DNA of 64,000 nucleotides. It comes from Dictyobacter kobayashii (GTDB lineage Bacteria > Chloroflexota > Ktedonobacteria > Ktedonobacterales > Ktedonobacteraceae). Each line of letters starts with the position of its first letter. Within the stretch, counting starts at the first letter, position 1. The DNA lies in assembly GCF_003967555.1 (NCBI RefSeq), contig NZ_BIFS01000001.1, positions 2,356,001 to 2,420,000 on the forward strand. Reading direction: 5' to 3'. The position numbers were made by a program, and so were the translations under genes. The notes beneath the pieces are model-generated. The model had not been told where the DNA came from. It saw nothing but the letters and a program-made list of their open reading frames with translations, and searched no databases. Shown piece by piece: positions 49,081-57,338 of this stretch.

Positions 49081-49690
49081 CACTCCTTTACGGGCGGGCG
49101 CTGGCGCGCCCACATCTGTCTCTTATAGGTGTAAAAAGTGCGCAAGACGCACTTTTTACACCTATAAGAGACATTCTGTATGAGATCCTCAAGCACAAAA
49201 GCTCATATACAAACAGCTCGGTAGTGACGGAAGTCTGACACTTTCTGACAGAGTGTCAGACTCTCATGATCATCGCCTGCAGCCTGCACGATTTTTCACG
49301 CCTGCGGTGCTCAGAAAGCCGTTTCTATGTTGATGCAACAGGGGCGGATGCGCCCCTGTTGCATCAACATAGAAAAACAGCGCGGCCGCGCACGCGGACG
49401 CCCGTGTGGGAGCGCTCGAGCGCCCCCGGTAAGATGAGAGTAAGACACATTCTCAGAATGTGTCTTATCCTCATGATCTCCGCGCTCTTCACGCCTGCGT
49501 TTGAGCGCCTTTGGCGCTCAAGAAGTTTTCTTATGTGGTGCAAAAAGTGCGCTTTGCGCACTTTTTGCACCACATAAGAAAAAAAGCTCGGGCGCGCCAG
49601 CGCACGTCCGCACAGGCGCGACATGCTTCCCATGATGATGGGAGTAAGACACATTCTGAGAATGTGTCTGACTCCCATCGTGATCGGACG
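49081..49690. repeat. Cluster of family A palindromes and linked hairpins
   Basis: At least seven inverted repeats in 600 bases: 49117-49142/49148-49173 (26 bp), 49232-49242/49252-49262 (11 bp), 49322-49346/49351-49375 (25 bp), 49441-49453/49455-49467 (13 bp), 49501-49509/49513-49521 (9 bp), 49528-49552/49556-49580 (25 bp) and 49637-49655/49661-49679 (19 bp, one mismatch). They recur in order: a GTAAGACACATTCT-type hairpin, a linker with TTCACGCCTG, a long palindrome, then a GGGCGCGCCAGCGCACG-type tail. No coding capacity. Confidence 0.9.
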
Positions 49691-49850
49691 CAAGGACCCT
49701 CACTGATGGGATAGACAAAACAGCAAATGAGGAGAAAGACGAAAAAAGAGAAGTTTCGTGTGGACGAGTTTGGAGGATGGATGATCCTGTGGGATGATAC
49801 AGGAAAGAAGCACAACGTACGGCAGAGTGACGGGAAAGGAGCAGGTTGCC

Positions 49851-50279
49851 ATGTTTAAGACACGGCTGTATCGAGCGTATCCCTCCAATCTCACTGATGA
49901 GCAATGGAAACTCTTGGAACCCTTGATCCCAGCGATCAAACCGGACGCCGCCTTTTCGCTTCACGAACGGCGCACCATTGTGGATGCCATCCTCTACGTC
50001 TTGCGTAGCGGCTGCCCGTGGCGGTCGTTGCCCCATGACTTTCCCGCCTGGCAGACGGTGTACCATTATTTTCGTCTCTGGCGACAACAAGGCGTGTGGA
50101 CTCAGGTGCTCGATGCTTTGCGCGGGCAGATGCGCACGCAACAGGGGCATGACCCTCAGCCGTCTGCGGCGGTGATTGATAGCCAATCCATCAAAACCAG
50201 TGCCGTTCGCGGGTCCAACAAGGGCTACGATGCGGGGAAAAAAAATCTGGGGGCGCAAACGTCACGCCCTCGTCGATAG
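49851..50279 (+). CDS. IS5-family transposase, first frame
   Basis: N-terminal part of a DDE transposase: LTDEQWKLLEPLIPAIKPDA, the DUF4096-type RRTIVDAILYVLRSGCPWRS, then the first catalytic Asp in AVIDSQSIKTS. The ATG at 49851 has AAAGGAG nine bases upstream. The frame leaves the homologous path at an A8 run (50239-50246) and ends 11 codons later. With seven A residues it would fuse to the next frame as GYDAGKKIWGRKRH. Transcriptional slippage on the A-run, or a sequence error, could produce the full enzyme. Confidence 0.85.
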   Translation: MFKTRLYRAYPSNLTDEQWKLLEPLIPAIKPDAAFSLHERRTIVDAILYVLRSGCPWRSLPHDFPAWQTVYHYFRLWRQQGVWTQVLDALRGQMRTQQGHDPQPSAAVIDSQSIKTSAVRGSNKGYDAGKKNLGAQTSRPRR

Positions 50280-50718
50280 CTTGGGCAATCTCATGGGCAT
50301 CAAAGTGACCGGAGCCGATTGGTCCGATCAGCAAGGAAGCCAGCCCTTGCTCTTGTCACTGAAAACACGCTTTCCCCGCATGCTGCTGGTGTGGGGAGAC
50401 AGTCACTATGGCGGCCACTTCATTACCTGGCTCAAGGTACACCTGGGCTGGATCATGCAGACGGTCAAGGCGCTCCGTGAACCCAAACGCGGCATCTTAG
50501 TGCTCGAAGGAGAGAACGTCGATTGGGATCAGTTGTTTCCCAAAGGCTTTCATCCTCTCCCTCGGCGCTGGGTCATCGAGCGCAGCTTCGCCTGGATCAC
50601 GCGCTGGCGCCGTCTGTGTCGCGATCACGAGGGCTTGCCAGAAAGCTCCGAGGCCTTCATCGCGCTCTCAGCGAGCGTCGGCATGTTGACCAGGCTTGCT
50701 CCACCGTTCCCATGCTGA
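50176..50718 (+). CDS. IS5-family transposase, second frame
   Basis: C-terminal catalytic part: KKIWGRKRHALVDSLGNLMG, the second Asp in VWGDSHYGG and the Glu in VIERSFAWITRWRRL, completing the DDE triad. Genuine sequence begins at about 50235; earlier codons overlap the first frame. The last residues (PPFPC) run into the flanking repeat, so the original stop may be lost. Confidence 0.85.
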   Translation: MIANPSKPVPFAGPTRATMRGKKIWGRKRHALVDSLGNLMGIKVTGADWSDQQGSQPLLLSLKTRFPRMLLVWGDSHYGGHFITWLKVHLGWIMQTVKALREPKRGILVLEGENVDWDQLFPKGFHPLPRRWVIERSFAWITRWRRLCRDHEGLPESSEAFIALSASVGMLTRLAPPFPC

Positions 50719-50740
50719 TGGGAGTAAGACACATTCTGAG

Positions 50741-50830
50741 TTCTCATAATCTCCGCGATCTTCACGCCTGAGTTTGCGTGCCTTTGGCGCGAAAGCTCGT
50801 ACGCCAGGGACGCGAGGACGATGAGAGTTC
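50741..50830. repeat. Right-hand remnant of the family A composite repeat
   Basis: The sequence CTCCGCGATCTTCACGCCTG and the following GCCTTTGGCGC match the linker part of the cluster at 49470-49520, but the long palindrome that should follow is missing. Confidence 0.7.
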
Positions 50831-50850
50831 GGTGGGAATAGAAGGGATAA

Positions 50851-50878
50851 AGCCGGGGCTGGGCACTCAGCCCCGGCT
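50851..50878 (-). terminator. Terminator of the 50899 gene
   Basis: AGCCGGGGCTG (50851-50861) and CAGCCCCGGCT (50868-50878) form an 11-bp GC stem; on the minus strand it is followed by TTATCCCTTC, a weak tail. Confidence 0.65.
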
Positions 50879-50898
50879 GCTTCTCTTTGCTGGATTTA

Positions 50899-51429
50899 TT
50901 AGTGGCCAGTGGCACGCCAGATAGCGAAGATGACGATAATGGCGATGACCAGAATGGCGACGCCCGCGATCATCCAGTAGACACGGCGTGGACTGGTGTC
51001 GATCTTACCGCCTGGTAAGGTTCTTTTAACGTGCGCAAGCTGCTGCTGACGGCGCTGCTTCAAACGCTCAATACGTTTTTTGCGGCTATCCTGGGCGGTC
51101 TGGCCACGATTTTCTTCATTTTCATAGCCCATGCGTTCCATACGGCGACGCATGTCTCTGTTATAGCTTTCGTATTGTTGCTGCTGCGGGTTGCTGGATT
51201 CCGAGATTTGTCGGGTCTGGGTAGACCGGGCCCCAGGTACGGCTGTACCACCTACAGCAGGTCTGGAACCTTTGCTGCCACGATGCTGGTGCCCTTTACG
51301 GGGCGTTGCAGGTGGCTGCGCGGCCGAAGGAGTCGTCCCTCCCGCGAGTTGTGCCGCTGTTTTCTGTACCCCAGCCGCATCAGACTTTCCCGACCCCTGC
51401 TTGCCTCCCGATGTATTGTTATTTGCCAT
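50899..51429 (-). CDS. Tail-anchored basic protein of unknown function
   Basis: 176 residues: a Gly/Ser/Pro-rich disordered N-terminal half, a basic helix (RMERMGYENEENRGQ, RKKRIERLKQRRQQQLAHVK), and a C-terminal transmembrane helix (WMIAGVAILVIAIIVIFAIW) five residues from the end. The body would therefore face the cytoplasm. The ATG at 51429 (MANNNTSGGKQG) has AGAGG eight bases upstream. I recognise no family. It lies downstream of the phospholipase D gene on the same strand and may be cotranscribed. Confidence 0.72.
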   Translation of the reverse strand: MANNNTSGGKQGSGKSDAAGVQKTAAQLAGGTTPSAAQPPATPRKGHQHRGSKGSRPAVGGTAVPGARSTQTRQISESSNPQQQQYESYNRDMRRRMERMGYENEENRGQTAQDSRKKRIERLKQRRQQQLAHVKRTLPGGKIDTSPRRVYWMIAGVAILVIAIIVIFAIWRATGH

Positions 51430-51484
51430 ATGAAAAACCTCTTTCTTCTCTTTGGCTGAATTTGCCGGTGTTCCTGGTTCTGCT

Positions 51485-53266
51485 TTAGGGTGCCGAGACC
51501 TCTGCGGCTTGCTCTTCAGGCGCGTCATCAGAGCTGTCTATTTCAAAAGGGATGTCCTTATCATTCAGATGGTCTAACCATCCGTTGGCGGCATCTACCT
51601 CAATTCCATATGCCTCCGCTAAATCGCGGCGTATATAGGGTACAATGTGGCCTGAGAGCAATTGACGCGCTTTCACAGCCTCTATATTTGTTTGCGCTTG
51701 TCTGGCCAGTAGGGCCAGGGCATCCTGCGGATCTCCCAGGAGTTGCTGTAAGCGCTGCCACTCTTTTTGTAAGCTGGCATCCATATCCCGCAAATGCGCG
51801 GTAGGATCGGTCCGTCCCATAGTTTCTACGACACGGAAGAGCGTGTCTTCATCCGCCAGGCCCAGGTGCTCAGCCATTAAAAGAATACGTAATCCACGTG
51901 CCATCGTTGGATGAAGCAGAGCTACATTGAGTTCTGCGTCGTCTCTCATACCCCGATTATTAAGATTAGCTGATCCTATTGTAACCCATTGATCATCTAC
52001 AATTGCAACCTTGGCATGAATATATATTGGACGATAATAGATCGCGGCCTCTTTTTGTACCGATGAAGCCAGCGTGTATACCTGCAGTTTACCAGATGTT
52101 ACTGCCTCCGGTGCAAGTTCCCATAAAAATTTAAGGCCGTCATCGGTGAAATCACGACCCACATTGGGATTATCCGGTAGGAGTAAAGTAACAATGACGC
52201 CACGGTTGAGGGCTTCCGCCAGCGAGGTAAATAGCTGTTCCATAACCTCCGTTGGCAGGCTGAGAAGTGGCGTCTCCAGTCCTAAATAAGTGCGGCGCCA
52301 GAAATATTGGTTTTCAAGATAAATAGAATGTTGAGCCTGCGCAAAGGCACGTTGATAGATATCTAGAATCGTTCCAATACCGTCTTCAAGCGCGAATGAA
52401 TAGGTGTTACGAGGGATGGTGCGCACAACCTGCATCTGAATTTTTTCAAGCTTCTCTGGTGCCTGAAGCGTTTCAGGGGCGGACGGCTGGATCGCATCTT
52501 GAGAGTCTGGATTGCGCCGTAAGAGAACTGCGTTCCAGCGCTGGCAGAAGTTGGCTTCGACATCAGCTACCGCCGGTCCTTCAAAGGTGAGGTGCATGTC
52601 ATGCCAGCCATAAGCCAGCTTGCCGTTTTTGCGTAGCCGTAGTAGATTATCATAGACATGCCCTTTGGTGTCCCAGCGATCGTGTTCACCGTCCTGTTCG
52701 CTCATCAGGTCGATGCCTCCTACAAAGGCGATACGGCCATCAACGGTAATGGCTTTCTGGTGCAGGGAGGCGATTGGATGCTCGATAGTCAGGTGACTAT
52801 CATCGAGCAGGCACTGTACGCCGACCGCTTCTAATGCTTCCTGGACCTGTTTGGGACCCGCTTGAAAAGGAATGGTCAGTGCATCCCAGAGGAGTACTCG
52901 TACCTCGACACCCTTGGAGACGGCATAACCTAAAACGTTTACCACACTTAACGTTTCACATTTCTGCCAGAATTGGATATCGGCCTCGGAAAGCCTTTTT
53001 CCACGTAACCAACGCAGGAGTGTCTCTTGCTCAGCCGATCCGTCCTCTCCCGCACGATGATGCTTACCCCGAACCAGTGGCAAGTCGGGGGTGAGACCCC
53101 AACTCGCGATATAGATCGTCTTTGTCGCGCTGAGGAAACGATGGCACATCTCTAACATGGTCATGCGGCCATCAATTAAAAAGGCCAGGCGTTGCATTTC
53201 TCGTACCGGAAAATCCGTGGGCGTCCACCACGCGGAGTCAGTTACGAAATCCTTTTCTATACGCAT
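51485..53266 (-). CDS. Phospholipase D-like protein with two HKD motifs
   Basis: 593 residues of the PLD superfamily. The two catalytic motifs are ASLHQKAITVDGRIAFVGGID and YIHAKVAIVDDQWVTIGSAN, both HxKxxxxD complete, forming one active site. QYFWRR and NNRGMRDDAELNVAL are typical of bacterial PLDs acting on phospholipids. No signal peptide is seen, so the enzyme appears intracellular, unlike many secreted PLDs. The C-terminal 130 residues are acidic and helical, without recognised homology. Confidence 0.9.
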   Translation of the reverse strand: MRIEKDFVTDSAWWTPTDFPVREMQRLAFLIDGRMTMLEMCHRFLSATKTIYIASWGLTPDLPLVRGKHHRAGEDGSAEQETLLRWLRGKRLSEADIQFWQKCETLSVVNVLGYAVSKGVEVRVLLWDALTIPFQAGPKQVQEALEAVGVQCLLDDSHLTIEHPIASLHQKAITVDGRIAFVGGIDLMSEQDGEHDRWDTKGHVYDNLLRLRKNGKLAYGWHDMHLTFEGPAVADVEANFCQRWNAVLLRRNPDSQDAIQPSAPETLQAPEKLEKIQMQVVRTIPRNTYSFALEDGIGTILDIYQRAFAQAQHSIYLENQYFWRRTYLGLETPLLSLPTEVMEQLFTSLAEALNRGVIVTLLLPDNPNVGRDFTDDGLKFLWELAPEAVTSGKLQVYTLASSVQKEAAIYYRPIYIHAKVAIVDDQWVTIGSANLNNRGMRDDAELNVALLHPTMARGLRILLMAEHLGLADEDTLFRVVETMGRTDPTAHLRDMDASLQKEWQRLQQLLGDPQDALALLARQAQTNIEAVKARQLLSGHIVPYIRRDLAEAYGIEVDAANGWLDHLNDKDIPFEIDSSDDAPEEQAAEVSAP

Positions 53267-53287
53267 ACCATTATATCTACTTTCGCT

Positions 53288-54655
53288 TTACTGTTGTTCA
53301 TGCATAATTTGTCTGGCAATTCTGGTTGCCTCTTCTTTATCGTCGGCCGCCAATACCCCGTCGATGACCAGGCCCAACAGGTGATCCTTTATGGGGCGTA
53401 ACCAGGGTCCCGGCCCACGCTCAAATAGCTCCATTAGCTCATTCCCATCCAGGGGACTGCGCAGAGGCACGCGTTCGGCCTCTTCTTGCAAAACCTGGCA
53501 GCGCTCAGAAAGCTCCTGAACGCGCGCAGCAGCCCGATTAACCTTGTCTATGCGGTAACTGGTGATATCCGCCCGGGAGAGATCCAGTAGATCAGGCAGA
53601 ATATCCCCACTGTCCAACATTAGTCTGCGTACCGCTCCATCTGTCCAATCTGAGGTGTAGGCATTGGCCCGCATATGTAATTTGACCACTTGCGATACAT
53701 TCTGTATAAACTCGCGATCAAAGTGCAGGCGCTTGAGGATGTCGCGGGCCATATAGGCTCCTACATCTTCATGGCCGAAGAAATGGATCTTGTTGTCTTC
53801 GACAGACTTGGTGCGTGGCTTGGCGATATCGTGTAGCAGTGCCCCCCAACGCGCTACCGGCCGGGCGGATGAGCGCTCAACGACACGCAAAACATGGGCA
53901 TAGACGTCTTTGCTTGTACGACCGGTCGCCGTTCTCTGACTGACACCTCGCAACTCTATCACCTCGGGAATAATCCATTCCATCAGACCTAGTCCGACCA
54001 GCAGATCCAGACCCTTGGCAGGATGGGGTGAGAGCAGAAGTTTGTTCATCTCGTCGCGAATACGTTCCCGGCTGATCTTTTGCAGGGTATTGGCCTGGCG
54101 GGCGATCGCGGCCCGCGTCCCACTCTCAATCTCAAAGTCAAGCTGCGCGGCAAAACGGACAGCACGTAGTAAACGCAGCGGGTCTTCGTTGAAACGTTTG
54201 TCTGGCTCATTGCCAACTGCGCGCAAGATATGATCTTCCAGGTCTTGCCGGCCATCAAATAGATCGATGATATGCCCATTTAGAGGATCACGGGCCAGAG
54301 CATTAATAGTGAAATCACGGCGGGCTAAATCATCTTCCAGACTATCCCCAAAACAGACCTCGGGTTTACGCGACTCGGGATCGTAGCGTTCGGAGCGAAA
54401 TGTCGTGATTTCAATGATGCTGTCATCGTAGTGGAGACGCACGGTTCCAAACCGCTCTCCTACCAGGACAACGGCAGTTGGATGGGTTGGGGCCACCAGA
54501 CGCTTGATCTCTTCGGGCCGCGCGTCCGTTGCCAGGTCGCCGTCGTTCGATGGCCCTCTTTGGAGCAGAACATCACGTACGGTTCCTCCAACCATATAAA
54601 GTTGTTTCTGCTGGGCACGAAAAACTTCGGCCAGCATTTTGATAATGTCAAGCAT
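53288..54655 (-). CDS. CCA tRNA nucleotidyltransferase/poly(A) polymerase-family protein with HD domain
   Basis: About 455 residues. The class II nucleotidyltransferase head has LYMVGGTVRDVLL, the metal-binding DxD in SNDGDLATDA, RRDFTINALARD, NEDPLRLLRAVRFAA and the ERIRDEM neck. A C-terminal HD domain follows with WGALLHDIAKP and FFGHEDVGAYMA. The HD domain favours a CCA-adding enzyme that also repairs tRNA ends, but a poly(A) polymerase role cannot be excluded. The ATG at 54655 (MLDIIKMLAE) is chosen; a GTG at 54715 would add 20 unusual residues. Confidence 0.9.
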   Translation of the reverse strand: MLDIIKMLAEVFRAQQKQLYMVGGTVRDVLLQRGPSNDGDLATDARPEEIKRLVAPTHPTAVVLVGERFGTVRLHYDDSIIEITTFRSERYDPESRKPEVCFGDSLEDDLARRDFTINALARDPLNGHIIDLFDGRQDLEDHILRAVGNEPDKRFNEDPLRLLRAVRFAAQLDFEIESGTRAAIARQANTLQKISRERIRDEMNKLLLSPHPAKGLDLLVGLGLMEWIIPEVIELRGVSQRTATGRTSKDVYAHVLRVVERSSARPVARWGALLHDIAKPRTKSVEDNKIHFFGHEDVGAYMARDILKRLHFDREFIQNVSQVVKLHMRANAYTSDWTDGAVRRLMLDSGDILPDLLDLSRADITSYRIDKVNRAAARVQELSERCQVLQEEAERVPLRSPLDGNELMELFERGPGPWLRPIKDHLLGLVIDGVLAADDKEEATRIARQIMHEQQ

Positions 54656-54745
54656 ACTAAAATCTATGTATCCGCTTCGTTTCGTTCGTAACTGCTGTGT
54701 TAATTTTAATGACACAGTTAGCTACGGTCTTAAATCGAGTATGGT

Positions 54746-54780
54746 AATAGTCCCATCGTAAATCTTACAATGGGACTATT
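54746..54780. other. Hairpin between cca and ppk
   Basis: AATAGTCCCAT and ATGGGACTATT form a perfect 11-bp stem with a 13-base loop. No T-run follows on either strand, so it is a structural or operator element rather than a clear terminator. Confidence 0.5.
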
Positions 54781-54841
54781 GTATCATGTTCAGATAGCTT
54801 CTTTAAAGTGGGTCCTGATGTGGACCAACATTCCTGTTTTT

Positions 54842-57103
54842 TTAGGAACTGGAGGGAATAGCACTGATGGTGGGATTGGTCTGATCGCTATCTTCGTTGA
54901 ACTCGAATAAAGGATGCTCTAAAAACCATTGCTGACTATCAAAAAGCTCTTCACCGTCCTTGGGTCGGATCTCTCGGTAGCTGCCATCCGGCAACAATTC
55001 ATGGGCGTTGGCGTTATCAGCAAGAACAGGGGTAATCATGCGCTCCATCAGGGCCTTTTTCATGCTGTAGGATTGGATGGGAAAAAGCACCTCTACGCGA
55101 TTGTTCAGGTTACGCTGCATCATGTCGGCACTACCCAGGTACATCTCGGGCTTGTCGCCGTTGCCAAAGTAGTAGACACGACTATGCTCCAGGAAACGCC
55201 CAACCAGGCTGCGTACCTTGATGGTCTCACTGACTCCGGGCACGCCTGGACGTAAACTACATACACCGCGAATAATCAGGTCGATCGACACTCCTGCCTG
55301 TGAAGCTCGATAGAGATAGCTAATCACTTCGGGGTCGACCAGGGCATTCATTTTAAAGATCAGTCGCCCATTGCCGTTGGCTTTGTGGATCTCGATTTCC
55401 CGTTCGATACGCTCGGTGATCCCCTGCCGCAAACTAACTGGCGCTACCAGCAACTTACGATAGGCTCCCTGCCGCGAATAGCCGGTTAGCGAGTTAAAGA
55501 GCGAGGTAACGTCCATACCTATATCATGTCGACTGGTAAACATACAGAGATCTTCATAAATTTTCGCGGTAGAGGCATTGTAGTTGCCTGTACCCAGATG
55601 CAGGTAACGAACAAGACCATCCTCTTCTTTGCGTACCACCATGGCCACCTTGGCATGGGTCTTGAGTCCCACCAGGCCATATACTACATGGACACCCGCT
55701 CGCTCCAGTTCACGCGCCCAACCAATATTGTTCTCTTCGTCGAAGCGCGCCTTTAATTCTACCAGTACAGCTACCTGCTTGCCATTCTCAACCGCATGCA
55801 GCAGGGCATTGACGATGGGCGCATTCGATCCTACCCGATACAGGGTCTGCTTGATGGCCAGCACCTGATCATCTTCGGCGGCGGCACGAATAAAATCCAC
55901 CACCGGATTGAAGCTATCATAAGGCTGGTGTAATAGAATGTCATGTTTTTGTATCGCGTCAAAGATATTTTCGCTGTTGCGAATAATCGGCGGTACGCGA
56001 GGGGTAAAAGGTGGGTCCTTGAGGTCGGGGCGCGTGATACTTTGTAGTTCCATCACATCACCCATTCCCAGAGGACCATCAATGATTGTCAGATCGCTTT
56101 CGGTAATTTCTAGATTCTCTAATAGCAAACTGCGAATACGCAAAGGCATTGAGGGATTAACGGTCAGGTCAACGACCGCGCCAAAACGACGTTCTCGTAC
56201 CTCTTGCTCGATGTATTCCAGTAGATCGGCCGCTTCATCTTCCTGTAGTTCGATATCTGCATCGCGCAAGACACGGAAGGGATAGGACTCCCAGATCTCG
56301 AAGCCGGGAAAGAGCATTTGTAGATTGGCGGCGATGACCTGCTCTAACCATACAAACGCTACGGCCTGAGGTTCATCCGAAGAGACTGGCACCGGTAAGA
56401 GGCGCGGCAGGGCCGGGGGCACTTTGATGCGGGCGAAGAGATCTTCCTGGTCCGGGTTGCTAGAAGCAATCACTACCGCCAGATTTAAACTGCGATTTGA
56501 GATGTGTGGAAAAGGATGCCCCTTGTCGACTGCCAGAGGAGTCAAGACAGGGAAAATCTCATTCTCAAAGTAGAGACGCATGGCATGGCGCTGCTTGGCA
56601 TTTAACTGCTCATAATCAAGTACATGAATGTGCTCCTGAGCCAGCAGGGGCAATAAAACTTGCCGCCAGTAGCGGCGTACCTCCTGAACCAGAGGAGCCA
56701 GGCGCTGGCGTACAGCGGCCAATTGTTGCTCGGCGGTTCTTCCATCAGGACTACGGCGTGCGGTGCGCGAATCGATCTGATCCTTTAGACCAGCCAGGCG
56801 AATCATGATAAATTCGTCAAGATTGGTTTCAAAAATGGAGATAAATTTGACACGTTCCAGGAGTGGATGACGTTCGTCTTTGGCTTCAGCAAAGACGCGT
56901 CGATTAAATTCAATCCAACTTAGTTCTCGGTTGATATAGAGATCAGGACTCTCCAATGATGAGTTCGCTGATCCGCTCATTATTTGTTGATCCATAAGAT
57001 ATTCCCCGCTCTGTTGGCGCCTGTACCTGAAATATTTTACCATGTATTCCGAAAATGTAGCAAACAGGCTTCTTGCTGTCACTCTTTCTTTTTGTAGCTG
57101 CAT
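54842..57103 (-). CDS. ppk: Polyphosphate kinase 1
   Basis: Makes inorganic polyphosphate from ATP, reversibly; about 753 residues. The N domain starts YINRELSWIEFNRRVFAEA, the head domain has PLAVDKGHPFPHISNRSLNL, and the two PLD-like catalytic domains have LAIKQTLYRVGSNAPIVNAL, VRYLHLGTGNYNASTAKIYE and the phospho-His region EHSRVYYFGNGDKPEMYLGS with ADMMQRNLNNR. The ATG at 57103 has CAGGAG eight bases upstream, so the N terminus is about 65 residues longer than a core PPK. It lies upstream of cca. Confidence 0.96.
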   Translation of the reverse strand: MQLQKERVTARSLFATFSEYMVKYFRYRRQQSGEYLMDQQIMSGSANSSLESPDLYINRELSWIEFNRRVFAEAKDERHPLLERVKFISIFETNLDEFIMIRLAGLKDQIDSRTARRSPDGRTAEQQLAAVRQRLAPLVQEVRRYWRQVLLPLLAQEHIHVLDYEQLNAKQRHAMRLYFENEIFPVLTPLAVDKGHPFPHISNRSLNLAVVIASSNPDQEDLFARIKVPPALPRLLPVPVSSDEPQAVAFVWLEQVIAANLQMLFPGFEIWESYPFRVLRDADIELQEDEAADLLEYIEQEVRERRFGAVVDLTVNPSMPLRIRSLLLENLEITESDLTIIDGPLGMGDVMELQSITRPDLKDPPFTPRVPPIIRNSENIFDAIQKHDILLHQPYDSFNPVVDFIRAAAEDDQVLAIKQTLYRVGSNAPIVNALLHAVENGKQVAVLVELKARFDEENNIGWARELERAGVHVVYGLVGLKTHAKVAMVVRKEEDGLVRYLHLGTGNYNASTAKIYEDLCMFTSRHDIGMDVTSLFNSLTGYSRQGAYRKLLVAPVSLRQGITERIEREIEIHKANGNGRLIFKMNALVDPEVISYLYRASQAGVSIDLIIRGVCSLRPGVPGVSETIKVRSLVGRFLEHSRVYYFGNGDKPEMYLGSADMMQRNLNNRVEVLFPIQSYSMKKALMERMITPVLADNANAHELLPDGSYREIRPKDGEELFDSQQWFLEHPLFEFNEDSDQTNPTISAIPSSS

Positions 57104-57338
57104 CGCACGGACTCCTGAGCTTATTATATTTTGCCATTCAATTGGATGGGCGCATCCGCCTGGGAAGCCTCCTGGCCTCTTCAATATGTCAGTCAATCAT
57201 GGCTGAGCTTTGGCGGTGCAGCGGGCCGCGATCCAGCAGCGTCTCCAATTGCTTTTCAGAGCATGCTATATATCATAGTGCCGTTATTTAAAAAGTAGGG
57301 TCTTTTTACGGTCCTATCAGGAATACGTGCGAGCTTCA

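Larger units (their letters stand above)
49627..50740. mobile_element. IS5-type insertion flanked by 34-bp direct repeats
   Basis: The transposase region is bracketed by TTCCCATGATGATGGGAGTA-type direct repeats at 49627-49660 and 50707-50740 (34 bp, one mismatch), both belonging to the palindromic cluster. I could not find matching terminal inverted repeats, so exact insertion-sequence ends are unresolved; they lie roughly between 49680 and 50718. The transposase stop codon is inside the right-hand repeat, suggesting a truncated or fused right end. Confidence 0.7.

Noticed and set aside
49113..49132. Resemblance to the Tn5/Nextera adapter (CTGTCTCTTATA)
   Set aside because: Only 12 bases match before the sequence diverges, and the segment is part of a perfect 26-bp-arm palindrome belonging to a repeat family present elsewhere, so adapter contamination is unlikely.
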